Source of the DNA: Clostridium sp.
GTDB taxonomy: Bacteria > Bacillota > Clostridia > Lachnospirales > Lachnospiraceae
NCBI GenBank assembly: GCA_023667695.1
Contig: JAMOZY010000011.1
Coordinates: forward strand, 23,837-87,836
DNA length: 64,000 nt
Direction: 5' to 3'
A program made the translations under genes and the position numbers. Position 1 is the stretch's first letter. The number at the start of each line of letters is the position of its first letter. The notes under the pieces are model-generated. The model searched no databases, was not told the origin of the DNA, and saw only the letters and a list, made by a program, of their open reading frames with translations. Positions 8,169 to 17,507 of this stretch are shown piece by piece.

Positions 8169-8984
8169 CTATTCACCCAGCTTTAAGCTAAAGCCTGACT
8201 TTGGCTTATCTCCGGTATCTTCCTGAGAATCAACAGAAGCAGATGTTGATGGCTGGGTGTAAGAATCTTCCGGTGTCTCAAGGTCATCTGAACTGGTGGA
8301 GGTTCCATTGTAAGGAGTAAAGTTTGTATAGGAAGAATTTTGCGACATCTGAGGAACCGGTCCGGCGGTAACAGATGTCTTTTTCAGCTTTAGCGTACGG
8401 AGAAGCAATCCAATACTAAGTGCAATAAATGCAAGGCCAATTATTAGACCAATCCACCAACGGTCATAGCTTTCGCAATTAATATAATAGGCACAGGAGT
8501 AAGCGGAAGCCTGAGACTGGGAATAACCCATGGAAACCAGATAGTCGCGCATATATCCTAAGGATTCATTATTCAGTGCCTTAATCTGTCCCTTGATATG
8601 AACGGAATTTGGCTGTGCAGAAGACCCATTTAACAGATAAGTAAGGGTGGCTTCTGCCTGTTGCTCAAGACTGGTTCCTAATTCATCCCCGTGAGGCTTG
8701 ACTGCCATAAACTGGGAATCTCCAATCGGAATCAAATATGTGTATGTAGAACTGCCTGTTTTAATTCCGTAGTTTGTGGTGTATTCTTCCATAAAAGCAC
8801 CATAATTACAAGGAAGCTCGCCTTCTACAATTAGACCGCTTTCCAGACTTTCTGGCGTCAGGGTATTGAAATCCACAGGGGTTTTATTACTGCGGATACC
8901 ATCGCCCAGACTCATGTAAACAAATACGGCGCCAAATATAAATGAAAAAATCATAAGACTAAACGAAACATTTTTTCCTCTCAT
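8169..8984 (-). CDS. Two-helix membrane protein with extracytoplasmic domain, unknown function
   Basis: About 271 residues from the ATG at 8984, preceded by AGAGGA; longer starts up to 9053 are possible. An N-terminal membrane helix (SFSLMIFSFIFGAVFVYMSL) is followed by about 140 residues outside the cell, a second helix (WWIGLIIGLAFIALSIGLLL) and a cytoplasmic tail rich in Ser, Thr, Pro and acidic residues ending KSGFSLKLGE. Convergent with the sce7726-like gene (2-bp gap). Family not recognised with certainty. Confidence 0.7.
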   Translation of the reverse strand: MRGKNVSFSLMIFSFIFGAVFVYMSLGDGIRSNKTPVDFNTLTPESLESGLIVEGELPCNYGAFMEEYTTNYGIKTGSSTYTYLIPIGDSQFMAVKPHGDELGTSLEQQAEATLTYLLNGSSAQPNSVHIKGQIKALNNESLGYMRDYLVSMGYSQSQASAYSCAYYINCESYDRWWIGLIIGLAFIALSIGLLLRTLKLKKTSVTAGPVPQMSQNSSYTNFTPYNGTSTSSDDLETPEDSYTQPSTSASVDSQEDTGDKPKSGFSLKLGE

Positions 8985-9137
8985 TCTCTTCATTTCCTCT
9001 CTTATATATAAGTATAACGCTGGTAGTATAACAGCTCTTGGACAAAAAAGCAAATTGGTCTTTCACGAAAAAGCAAGATATAAGTTGTATTTTGGAATAT
9101 GGTCCGCTAAAATATGAAAGATAGGAGGTGGTCATAG

Positions 9138-9881
9138 TTGGAAGGGGAACGCAGTTTACGGCCGGAGACAGAACAGAAAGAGCATTATCTGGAATGTGAG
9201 AAGTGGTGGATTTTTGCATTGCTTATGATGGTAGGCGGATTTTATGGAGCGTATACCTATTCTATCCGGGGTGGCGTATTCTGTAACGCACAGACGGCGA
9301 ATTTTGTACTGTTTGCAATGGCAGCAGGGCAAGGAAGATGGCAGCAGGCGTTGTATTATCTGATTCCCATGGGTGCCTATCTGCTTGGTGCGATTGTGTC
9401 AGAGGCAGTACCAAAGCCGATTAAGAAAAAGCGCTTGATTCGCTGGGACACACTTTTGATTCTGATTGAAATCCTGGTAGTCCTTGCGTTAGGATTTTTG
9501 CCTGAAAGTGTACCCTTTCAGGTGTCTCAGGTAACCATTAATTTCATCTGTTCCATGCAGTATAATACCTTTCGTCAGGCGCAGGGGATTCCTATGGCAA
9601 CTACCTTTTGTACCAATCATCTCCGTCAGACTGGGGTTTTTATTGTAAAAGCGTTGCAGACACGAGGAGAACCGGCACATATAAAGCGGATTGCTGAGCA
9701 TGTGGGGATGATTGGGGTATTTGTGGCGGGTGCAATTTTGTCAACCGTATTATGCGGTCTGTTAGCGGGAAAGGCTATTTGGGCAGCGTTGGTTCCTTTA
9801 GGCATTGTATTTATTGACCTGCTGTATGCAGACTTGAAAAAGGAACATAATGATATTGAAAAGACGCCCCATGGTCATTGA
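9138..9881 (+). CDS. YoaK/DUF1275 family membrane protein
   Basis: 247 residues with six hydrophobic segments. The motif GGFYGAYTYSIRGGVFCNAQTANFV near residue 40 is the hallmark of the YoaK (DUF1275) family, together with the FRQAQGIPMATTFCTNHLRQT loop. The start is the TTG at 9138, because AGGAGGTG lies 8 bases before it and no ATG fits. The transported compound is not known for this family. The last codons overlap the exonuclease gene, which suggests coupled translation. Confidence 0.85.
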   Translation: MEGERSLRPETEQKEHYLECEKWWIFALLMMVGGFYGAYTYSIRGGVFCNAQTANFVLFAMAAGQGRWQQALYYLIPMGAYLLGAIVSEAVPKPIKKKRLIRWDTLLILIEILVVLALGFLPESVPFQVSQVTINFICSMQYNTFRQAQGIPMATTFCTNHLRQTGVFIVKALQTRGEPAHIKRIAEHVGMIGVFVAGAILSTVLCGLLAGKAIWAALVPLGIVFIDLLYADLKKEHNDIEKTPHGH

Positions 9882-10584
9882 AAACGATTATGAAGCAGCG
9901 AAAGAGGAGATTATGTTAGGCGAGAAACAAGGAAAGAAATTGAATCAGTATGTATCGGATTATGTAGTATTTGATTTGGAAACCACAGGAACCAATCCAA
10001 ACCGGGATGTAATAATAGAAATTTCTGCAGTGAAGGTGTTAAACCGGCAGGTTACGGACACCTTCAGCCGGCTGGTGAACCCGAAGCGGCCGATTCCTTA
10101 TTATGCTACTGCAGTTAATGGCATTACAGATGAGATGGTAGCTGGAGAACCGGAGTTGAAAGAGGTTTTGCCGGAGTTTTTTGCATTTGTTGAAGATGCG
10201 GTTCTGGTGGGTCATAATATACATACCTTTGATATGAAGTTTATCCGAAATGCGTCAGAAGCATTATTTGGCAAAATGGTGACCAATGATTACATTGATA
10301 CCCTTCCCATGGCGAAGCAATGTCTCCCACAGCTTTCCCATCATAAGCTGGTGGATATTGCAGCCTATTACAAAATCAGTACTGCCGGAGCCCATCGGGC
10401 ATTGAATGACTGTATGATGAATCAGCAATGCTTTGAACGGATGCGGGAAGCATTTGAGAAGCAGTCGGGAAAGCTATGTCCGGTGTGTGGTGAATTGTTA
10501 CAAAAAAGAAATGGCCGCTATGGTCTGTTCTGGGGATGTAGCGGATTTCCGCAATGCAGATATACCGAGAATTGCAACTCATAA
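9850..10584 (+). CDS. DEDDh 3'-5' exonuclease with C-terminal zinc ribbon
   Basis: 244 residues. The exonuclease motifs are in order: FDLETTGTN (Asp and Glu of Exo I, about residue 42), LVGHNIHTFDMKF (Exo II Asp, about 120) and AHRALNDC (Exo III His and Asp, about 180), as in the DnaQ/PolC proofreading family. The last 35 residues form a four-cysteine ribbon (CPVCGELL...WGCSGFPQC) like the topoisomerase IA C-terminal zinc finger. The protein is cytoplasmic and likely trims DNA or RNA ends. It overlaps the YoaK gene by 32 bp and is closed by a strong bidirectional terminator. Confidence 0.9.
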   Translation: MILKRRPMVIENDYEAAKEEIMLGEKQGKKLNQYVSDYVVFDLETTGTNPNRDVIIEISAVKVLNRQVTDTFSRLVNPKRPIPYYATAVNGITDEMVAGEPELKEVLPEFFAFVEDAVLVGHNIHTFDMKFIRNASEALFGKMVTNDYIDTLPMAKQCLPQLSHHKLVDIAAYYKISTAGAHRALNDCMMNQQCFERMREAFEKQSGKLCPVCGELLQKRNGRYGLFWGCSGFPQCRYTENCNS

Positions 10585-10594
10585 GAGATGAATG

Positions 10595-10637
10595 AAAACT
10601 GCCGGCATACGGTTGGATTGCGTATGCCGGCAGTTTT
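10595..10637. terminator. Bidirectional Rho-independent terminator
   Basis: A perfect 17-bp inverted repeat with a 9-base loop, flanked by AAAA on one side and TTTT on the other. It separates the exonuclease gene from the convergent argS gene and can stop transcription from both. Confidence 0.92.
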
Positions 10638-10644
10638 CAGTAAT

Positions 10645-12339
10645 TTACATCTGCTCCGGACAGTTAATTCCCAACAGGGCAAGAGCATCCCGCAGGGTCT
10701 TTCGGGTTACCGCCGTCAGCTTTAGACGGGCATTTCGTATATCGGTTTCCGGAACGTTGATACGGCTGCTGTTATAGAAGCGGTTAAATGCCTGTGCTAC
10801 TTCTATGGCAAACCGGGAAATTAAAAATGGCTCGTATTTTTCGGCGGCATCGGCAACTGCCTTTGGAAATTTATTGATTGCCTTTAATAATTCCATAGCC
10901 TCTAAATCCGTAATGCGGGAGTAGTCAATATCAGCAGCTTCATCAAAGTCCGGAACCGCACGAAGAAGGCTGGAGCATCGTGCATAGGTATACTGTACAT
11001 AGGGTCCGGTTTCTCCTTCAAAGTTCAGGATTTTTTCCCATTTAAAGGAAACATCTTTGATTCGCTGGTTATAAAGGTCATTAAAAATGATGGCGCCAAC
11101 ACCTACCATTTTTGCTATTTCATCTTTGTTTTCCAGCTCCGGATTCTTTTCTTCAATAACTTCCTTCACCTTGGAAATCGCTTCTAAAAGAATATCTTCT
11201 GCGTAAATGATATTGCCGCTCCGGGTGGAAAGCTTGGCGCCTTCTAAGCTGACCAGTCCATAAGGAATGTGTATGAGCTGGCTGGCAGCCCAGTCGTTAC
11301 CCAGCAGTTCGATTACCTTGAATACCTGGGCAAAATGCAGCTTTTGCTCTTGTCCGGTTACATACAGACATTTAACAAAATCATAGGTTTCTTTCCGATA
11401 GAAGATGGCAGCCAGGTCGCGGGTCGCATAGATGGAACCGCCGTCTGCTTTTTTTATAATACATGGCGCCATATCATATTCTTCCAGGTCTACGATATAA
11501 GCACCTTCGCTTTCCTTTAACAAATGAGCGTCCTCTAACCGTTGGATAACGGCAGGGGTCTTGTCCCGATAAAAGCTTTCTCCGTTGTAGGAGTCAAATT
11601 CCACGCCTAGAAGCTGATAGGCACGATGATATTCTATCATGCTGATATCTTTAAACCACTGCCAGATGGATAAGGCTTCTTCATCCCCTTGCTCCATTTT
11701 AACAAACCACGCTCTTGCCTGTTCAATCAGGGTTTCATCCTGTTCCGCTTCTGTATGGAATCTTACATACAGCTCCATTAGCTCTGCGATTCCACGCTCC
11801 TCTACAGCTTCCCTTGAACCCCAGTTCTTATAGGCAACAATCAGCTTTCCAAACTGAGTTCCCCAGTCGCCTAAGTGATTAATCCGATGAACGGTATAGC
11901 CTAATTTACTGTAAATCTTATATAAGGAATTCCCGATGATAGTAGTCCGAAGATGTCCTACGTGAAAGTTCTTTGCTACATTTGGAGAGGAATAATCAAT
12001 GCAGATGGCCTGTCCGGCTCCAATATCAGAGCCGCCAAAGTTTTCTCCACAGGCTGCTGTCAGCATCGTCCTGACAAATAGCTCTTTTTTAATATAGAAG
12101 TTACAGTAAGCCCCCTGTACTTTGATTTCCTCTATAAAATCAAGGGAACCGGTAATGGCGGTCTTTAGGTCTTCTGCAATAAGATTGGGTGCTTTATGCA
12201 TGGTTTTCGCCAGACGGAAGCAGGGAAATGCATAATCTCCAAGCTCCGGCTTCGGCGGAACCTCCAATAAAGAAAGGATATCATCCGATGATAATCCTTC
12301 CACATGTTTTGCAATGATTTCTGCTAATTGTTCTTTCAT
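10645..12339 (-). CDS. argS: Arginyl-tRNA synthetase, class I
   Basis: 564 residues, the usual ArgRS length. The N-terminal Add-1 domain is followed by the catalytic Rossmann fold with the HIGH-type motif in NFHVGHLRTT, a KMSKS-type motif replaced by KLSTRSG as is common in ArgRS, and a C-terminal DALR anticodon-binding domain (about 440-564). It charges tRNAArg with arginine using ATP in the cytoplasm. No T-box leader is visible in the 75 bp upstream; the gene may be read through from the kinase-like gene. Confidence 0.97.
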   Translation of the reverse strand: MKEQLAEIIAKHVEGLSSDDILSLLEVPPKPELGDYAFPCFRLAKTMHKAPNLIAEDLKTAITGSLDFIEEIKVQGAYCNFYIKKELFVRTMLTAACGENFGGSDIGAGQAICIDYSSPNVAKNFHVGHLRTTIIGNSLYKIYSKLGYTVHRINHLGDWGTQFGKLIVAYKNWGSREAVEERGIAELMELYVRFHTEAEQDETLIEQARAWFVKMEQGDEEALSIWQWFKDISMIEYHRAYQLLGVEFDSYNGESFYRDKTPAVIQRLEDAHLLKESEGAYIVDLEEYDMAPCIIKKADGGSIYATRDLAAIFYRKETYDFVKCLYVTGQEQKLHFAQVFKVIELLGNDWAASQLIHIPYGLVSLEGAKLSTRSGNIIYAEDILLEAISKVKEVIEEKNPELENKDEIAKMVGVGAIIFNDLYNQRIKDVSFKWEKILNFEGETGPYVQYTYARCSSLLRAVPDFDEAADIDYSRITDLEAMELLKAINKFPKAVADAAEKYEPFLISRFAIEVAQAFNRFYNSSRINVPETDIRNARLKLTAVTRKTLRDALALLGINCPEQM

Positions 12340-12414
12340 AGGTCAAAAATCCTTTCCTGTACTAAAATAAATGTATTGCTTTGCTTCCAAATGCGGAAGG
12401 AATACCGGAAGCAA

Positions 12415-13644
12415 TCAGGTTTCCGGCTCCAGGCACATCGGAAAAGAAAAGCGGACGTTGGTGCCGCTTATAATGTCACCGTCAATCTGCACCTTGCCGC
12501 CGAATAAATAAACAATCTCGTGAAGCCGGTGGAGGCCGCTGTGCCATGGGCTTTCCTTCAGATAATCCGAGCTGATGCCTACCCCGTTATCATTGATGTA
12601 AACATCAATCATCCGGCTGTTAATATAGACCTTCGCCAGTACTTTATTGGCATTGGAATAGTAGAAGATATTATTCAATATTTCCTGCAGCAGTTGAATC
12701 AGGGTTATGGTAATAATAGGCAGTACCTTCAAATCATAATCCGTACAGTCGATGGAAGCATCAATGGTACATTCCGGATGCAGGGTCCGGTAATGCTGGA
12801 TACAATCATCAATTGCCATCCAAAGCGGACACTGGGTATTTAAGCTGTTATCCAGCTCCTGTATGATGGAATCTGCAGAGCCAAGGAGACGGACATTTGC
12901 ATCCTGCAGCTCCTGCAGGGTCAATCGGGCCCGGGTAGGGTCAGATTGAATCAGCCATTTTAATACTTCAAGCTTATTCTGGTTATTCTCAATGCTTTGG
13001 CGAATGGAGGTACGGATTCGCTCTGCAGTCTGGGACTTATCGTACTGAGTCAGCATTAAAAGCTGGCAGGCATGAGCCGTAGTATCCTCCTCCACATCTT
13101 CCGGAGCCGGTGGGAGAACCGCGGTTTCTTCTTCCGGTGTTGGTTCTTCCGGCTGGGGAAGATTCTGATAGAGTGCAGTAAGGCATTGGTTGGAATTCTC
13201 CAGAGCATGTATATGATTGCGGATAGAGGTCAAATCAATATCCAATGTTTTAATCCGCTCGGTCAGAGAGGTCCGCACCTCTTGCAGCTCATCCAGCTGT
13301 GTCTGAATCAACTGACTTTTTCCCCGGGTGGCCGGAGCGGCAGGCAGAGGTGAAAAGATATTTTTTCTGGTATCAGACTGAAAAGCATAGATGTCTCTGG
13401 TTTTTTGCAATTCTTCAATCTTTACGTCCAATTCGAATAGTTCGGATTTCAAACTCTGAACCTGCTCAGAATGTGTGATATATGCAGAACGAAAATAATT
13501 CAGAATATCCCAGTTCGTGGAGCGGAGGGTATTCAAATTATCATCGATGGAAGGTGCGGCTGTTTCTGCCTGGGCATCGGATGCATGCTCGGCCTCAGCA
13601 ATGGCATCTAATTCTTCTATGATGTTGAACTGCGGATGTTCCAT
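12415..13644 (-). CDS. Histidine-kinase-like ATPase protein lacking the phosphoacceptor histidine
   Basis: 409 residues from the ATG at 13644, fixed by AAAGGAGG seven bases upstream. Order: acidic Ala/Glu-rich N-terminus, coiled coil (about 55-155), a Pro/Glu linker (about 165-190), a DegS/HisKA_3-like helical region (about 200-260) and a HATPase_c domain (about 290-405) with the N box LLQEILNNIFYYSNA and G1 box YINDNGVGI. At the place where DegS-type kinases have the REIHD histidine this protein reads IRQSIEN, with no His. No membrane segment. It may be an ATP-binding scaffold or phosphatase. It follows the carboxypeptidase gene by 57 bp and no response regulator is adjacent. Confidence 0.75.
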   Translation of the reverse strand: MEHPQFNIIEELDAIAEAEHASDAQAETAAPSIDDNLNTLRSTNWDILNYFRSAYITHSEQVQSLKSELFELDVKIEELQKTRDIYAFQSDTRKNIFSPLPAAPATRGKSQLIQTQLDELQEVRTSLTERIKTLDIDLTSIRNHIHALENSNQCLTALYQNLPQPEEPTPEEETAVLPPAPEDVEEDTTAHACQLLMLTQYDKSQTAERIRTSIRQSIENNQNKLEVLKWLIQSDPTRARLTLQELQDANVRLLGSADSIIQELDNSLNTQCPLWMAIDDCIQHYRTLHPECTIDASIDCTDYDLKVLPIITITLIQLLQEILNNIFYYSNANKVLAKVYINSRMIDVYINDNGVGISSDYLKESPWHSGLHRLHEIVYLFGGKVQIDGDIISGTNVRFSFPMCLEPET

Positions 13645-13701
13645 GGGTCTCCCTCCTTTATATTCTGTGGGCATTCAGCCGGTTGTTTCTTTCGCAATCA
13701 G

Positions 13702-15159
13702 TTAAAAATGCAGCTTACTTACCTGGCTCCTGCGCTTTAAGTAGCGGTAACGCCGGTTCTTTATCCGGGATGTAATAAGCAGCGCCATTGTCACCAGGGT
13801 AATGCTGGATATGGCGATGATTAAGGTCGTATTTACCCGCTTTTTATGCTCTTCCGGTGAAATACCCCAGCGCAGAACCTCACCATCGATTATCATATCC
13901 TTGTAGATAATATCGGATTCTCCGATTACTTCTCCGTTATATAATACAGCAACCTTCCCAACGATATTATTTTCAAAGGTATCGTAATAGGTGGTTTCTG
14001 TGGTAAGAGCGGCAGCGTCCATATTACGTGGAACAATAATAGTATAGTCATTGTCAACCGACAGGTTCAGGGTATCATGGTCCAAGCCGCGGTAATAATT
14101 GTTCAATATGTAGTCGGAATGATTGGCAGTATTCGGATTAAAGGTCTGCAGTGGATAGGCATACGTATAATTATTAAAGTAATAATCATACAAGGCAGCG
14201 GAATCCGTAAAGGTATTGGCACCACCTTCACAATTCATAAGAACGCAAATCAGTTCCATGTCATTTTTCTTAGCATAGGTAACGATGGTATTTCTAGCCT
14301 CGTCGGTAAAGCCGGTTTTTCCGCCTTCGGTAGGTTCATAATAATAAGGACTAGTTGGTAAAATCATTCTCAGTTGATGCCATAAATCCCGAGGCTCCTC
14401 GCAGAGATTCGTAGGCGGTATCTGATAATAAATGGTTTCATCAATGGTACGGAACATCGGATTCTGCATGGCTGCCCGCATAATCAGCGCCATATCATAT
14501 GCAGTTGTATAGTGATTGTCATCATGAAGGCCGTGGGAATTTACGAAATGGGAATCCAGGCAGCCCAGCTCCGCCGCTTTGGCATTCATCATGTCTGCAA
14601 AGCCTTCCAGAGAACCGGCTACATGCTCTGCCATACCCCAGGAGGCCTCGTTGGCAGATTGCAACAATATGGCATGAAAGCATTGCTCTGCTGTAATTTG
14701 TTCTCCCACATCCAAAGCAATATGATTGCTGTCGCGTTCAATGCCCCAGATAGCCTCGTTGGAAAAGGTAATGGTATCGTTCATATTTACATGCTCCAAT
14801 GCAACCAGACAAGTCAGCACTTTGGTAATGCTGGCAGGGTAGCAGCGGTCATGTTCATTTTTTGCATATAGGATTTCTCCGGTCTTTGCATCCATAACGA
14901 TTGCAGAATTCGCTACAATTGCAGGTGCATTGGGATCGCTGATGGAAGCAGGGGCTTCAGAGGGAGTATCTGTGGCAGATGCTCCGTCCTCTGTAGAGGA
15001 TAAGTCCGATGCAGTGTCAGTGAAATAAACCGGAGTGGAAGTACGGTTCGGTATCTCGGCAGAAACCGTTGTAAACGATGTACCTGCAGCTGTTATGTAA
15101 GAAAGGGTCATCATAATACTTATGATGACGGCGAGTATTTTATAAGTAAATTTATCCAA
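13702..15159 (-). CDS. D-alanyl-D-alanine carboxypeptidase (penicillin-binding protein, S11 family)
   Basis: 485 residues from a TTG at 15159, chosen since GGGAGG lies 7 bases upstream and the product then starts with a clean signal peptide (basic residues, then ILAVIISIMMTLSYITAAG). The active-site motifs are present: SxxK in PASITKVLT, SxN in SANEASW and KTG in GGKTGFTDEA. A C-terminal membrane helix (about TTLIIAISSITLVTMALLI) followed by many basic residues anchors it outside the membrane. It trims the terminal D-Ala from peptidoglycan pentapeptides, like DacF/PBP5. A Ser/Thr/Asp-rich spacer lies between signal peptide and enzyme domain. Confidence 0.9.
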   Translation of the reverse strand: MDKFTYKILAVIISIMMTLSYITAAGTSFTTVSAEIPNRTSTPVYFTDTASDLSSTEDGASATDTPSEAPASISDPNAPAIVANSAIVMDAKTGEILYAKNEHDRCYPASITKVLTCLVALEHVNMNDTITFSNEAIWGIERDSNHIALDVGEQITAEQCFHAILLQSANEASWGMAEHVAGSLEGFADMMNAKAAELGCLDSHFVNSHGLHDDNHYTTAYDMALIMRAAMQNPMFRTIDETIYYQIPPTNLCEEPRDLWHQLRMILPTSPYYYEPTEGGKTGFTDEARNTIVTYAKKNDMELICVLMNCEGGANTFTDSAALYDYYFNNYTYAYPLQTFNPNTANHSDYILNNYYRGLDHDTLNLSVDNDYTIIVPRNMDAAALTTETTYYDTFENNIVGKVAVLYNGEVIGESDIIYKDMIIDGEVLRWGISPEEHKKRVNTTLIIAISSITLVTMALLITSRIKNRRYRYLKRRSQVSKLHF

Positions 15160-15468
15160 AATCTGCCTCCCAAATGTAAAGTCATACCTATAAAACATTC
15201 TATTATAGATGGGTAAATTAGTCAATGAAAACCCTTTGCACAGGGCAGGTGTGGGGAAGAACTATTCAGTGAAGGGCGAATAAGTAAGGAAATATTAAGA
15301 AAGTTGCATAGATGTTTTAAAAATTCTATGATAGTATTACTATGAAATAAGCTATGGATATTCTGTCTGGTAAAAGCTATTCTACAATATTGATGAAACC
15401 GTTTGTTTTATATGGCTTCCTTTTGGAATCGTCATGAAAATTATATTATAAATAACAGGAGGAGAACG
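15160..15468. other. 309-bp divergent intergenic region
   Basis: This lies between the carboxypeptidase gene and the efflux operon. It contains the operon promoter at 15304-15332. No further RNA or coding signal was seen. Confidence 0.6.
15304..15332 (+). promoter_or_regulatory. Sigma-A type promoter of the MacAB-like operon
   Basis: TTGCAT and TATGAT separated by 17 bp, about 135 bp upstream of the first adaptor gene. Confidence 0.6.
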
Positions 15469-16809
15469 ATGAATAAAAAGAAAGTAGGAATTATAATTGC
15501 AATCATTGCCGCAGCGGCAACTGCGCTGGGCGGCTGTAGCGGTGAAAGTAGTGCAGACAAGGTATATGTAGAATCAGTTGCTTCTCTGAATTCGGCGAAT
15601 TCCGGAGTCCAGAATCGTTATTCCGGAGTAGTAGAGCCACAGGAAATCTGGGAAGTGAACCGGAATGTAGAAAAGACCGTCAAGGAGGTCTTTGTAGCAG
15701 AAGGGGATGAAGTCGAGGAAGGCACCCCATTATTTGAATATGATACAGATGCCATGAAGGGAGAATTGGCGCAGGCAGAGCTGGAATTGGAAGGGATGCG
15801 GAATGAAATTGCAAATTACCAGGAACAGATTCGGCAGTTAAATGAAGAAAAAAATGCAGCGCCGGAGGAAGAGAAGTTTAATTATACGGTTCAGATTCAG
15901 AGCATTCAAAACAGTATCAAGCAGACAGAGTATAATATAGAAAGCAAAAAGATTGAAATGCAAAAAAAACAAGAGGCCATCGATAACGCTACCGTTACAA
16001 GTGAAATGGCAGGTGTCGTAAAGACCATTAATGAGTCCGGTATGGATGAAATGGGAAACAGTGCGGCATACATAACGATTCTGGCTACCGGCGATTACCG
16101 GGTGAAGGGGCTGGTAAGCGAACAGAGTGTATGGTCCATTATGGAGGGGCAGACGGTAATTATCCGTTCCCGGGTTGATGAGGAACAGACCTGGAATGGA
16201 ACGATTACTAAGATAGATACGGAAAACCAGGAGAGCAGTAATAATCAAAACTATGCAAGCTCAGATTCCAGCCAATCAGCCAGTAAGTATCCGTTTTATA
16301 TTGATTTGGATTCTACTAACGGACTGATTCTGGGCCAGCATGTCTATATAGAAATGGATGAGGGCCAGATGGAGAAAAAAGAAGGAATCTGGCTATTTGA
16401 AGGATATATTGGAATGGATGAAGAAGCACCTTATGTATGGGTGGCGGATAAGAGAAATAAATTAGAAAAGCGCAAGATAGAGCTGGGCGGATATGATGAG
16501 AATCTGGGTGAATATGAGATTGTATCCGGGCTTTCCGAAGAGGACTATATAGCATACCCGATGCCGGGCTTATATGAAGGTGTCACTACCGTGACGAATG
16601 CAGAGGAAGTGGATTATTCGTCTCCATTGTATAATCAGGAAGGGGATATGATGGAAGAGGATGAAATAATGCTGGAGGATGGTACACTGGAAGGGAATGA
16701 AATGATACTGGAGGACGGTGGCGATATACCGGAACAGGAAGGAGAGCCGGAGGATATGGATAATAGTGGGGCTGATGCCCAGGAACCAACAGAAGAACCG
16801 GAGGAATGA
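15469..16809 (+). CDS. Membrane-fusion (HlyD/MacA-like) adaptor lipoprotein of an ABC efflux system
   Basis: 446 residues from the ATG at 15469 with AGGAGGAG upstream. A signal sequence ends in the lipobox ALGGCSG, so Cys21 or so is probably lipidated. Then come a biotinyl-lipoyl half motif (VFVAEGDEVEEGTPLFEYD), a coiled-coil hairpin (about 105-175), the second lipoyl half (TSEMAGVVKTINESG), a beta-barrel part and a C-terminal tail of about 70 mostly acidic residues. It links the ABC permease to the outside. The stop overlaps the ATPase start (ATGA), showing an operon. Confidence 0.88.
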   Translation: MNKKKVGIIIAIIAAAATALGGCSGESSADKVYVESVASLNSANSGVQNRYSGVVEPQEIWEVNRNVEKTVKEVFVAEGDEVEEGTPLFEYDTDAMKGELAQAELELEGMRNEIANYQEQIRQLNEEKNAAPEEEKFNYTVQIQSIQNSIKQTEYNIESKKIEMQKKQEAIDNATVTSEMAGVVKTINESGMDEMGNSAAYITILATGDYRVKGLVSEQSVWSIMEGQTVIIRSRVDEEQTWNGTITKIDTENQESSNNQNYASSDSSQSASKYPFYIDLDSTNGLILGQHVYIEMDEGQMEKKEGIWLFEGYIGMDEEAPYVWVADKRNKLEKRKIELGGYDENLGEYEIVSGLSEEDYIAYPMPGLYEGVTTVTNAEEVDYSSPLYNQEGDMMEEDEIMLEDGTLEGNEMILEDGGDIPEQEGEPEDMDNSGADAQEPTEEPEE

Positions 16810-17507
16810 GTACAATGATATTGAACCTACAAAATATTTTTAAGGATTACCAACAGGATAAGCTTGTAGTTCCGGTACTAAAGGACGTGTCTCTTCAGGT
16901 AGAGGAAGGAGAATATGTGGCAATTATGGGGCCATCCGGTTCCGGTAAAACAACGCTGATGAATATTATCGGATGCCTGGATAAGCCTACATCCGGAACC
17001 TATGAGCTGGCAGGAGAGGATGTATTGAAGTATAAGGATAAAGAGATGTCGGATTTGCGTCTCAGAAGGATTGGATTCGTATTTCAGAGCTTTCATCTGC
17101 TGCCAAGGCAGTCTGCACTGGAAAACGTAGCACTGCCTTTAAGCTATGCCGGAATCAAGAAAAAGGAACGGAAAGAGCGGGCAGCAGCAGCATTGGAACG
17201 GGTAGGACTGGGAGAACGTGTAAATTTTAGACCGACACAGCTTTCCGGTGGTCAGAAGCAGCGGGTCGCTATTGCGAGGGCTATGGTGAACAGTCCGAAG
17301 ATTCTTCTTGCAGATGAGCCAACCGGTGCGTTGGATTCTAAGTCCGGGCAGCAGATTATGGAGCTTTTTGACAGCCTGAACGAAGAAGGGGTTACAATCG
17401 TAATGATTACCCATGACAGGAAAATAGCCTCGAATGCAAAGCGCGTGATACATATTATTGATGGTGTGATTACGGAAGAAGGCAGTAAGGAGGAAACGGA
17501 TGAGTAG
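16806..17507 (+). CDS. MacB/LolD-type ABC transporter ATP-binding protein
   Basis: 233 residues. Walker A GPSGSGKTT (about 41-49), Q-loop VFQSFHLLPRQ, signature LSGGQKQR, Walker B ILLADEPTGALD and the switch His in MITHD are all intact. It is the stand-alone nucleotide-binding subunit of the MacB-type exporter whose permease is encoded two genes downstream. It overlaps the adaptor gene before it by 4 bp and the second adaptor gene after it by 8 bp, so the subunits are translationally coupled. Confidence 0.95.
   Translation: MSTMILNLQNIFKDYQQDKLVVPVLKDVSLQVEEGEYVAIMGPSGSGKTTLMNIIGCLDKPTSGTYELAGEDVLKYKDKEMSDLRLRRIGFVFQSFHLLPRQSALENVALPLSYAGIKKKERKERAAAALERVGLGERVNFRPTQLSGGQKQRVAIARAMVNSPKILLADEPTGALDSKSGQQIMELFDSLNEEGVTIVMITHDRKIASNAKRVIHIIDGVITEEGSKEETDE

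Noticed and set aside
10639..12414. T-box leader for argS
   Set aside because: The 75 bp upstream of argS contain no specifier stem or TGG-containing T-box sequence.
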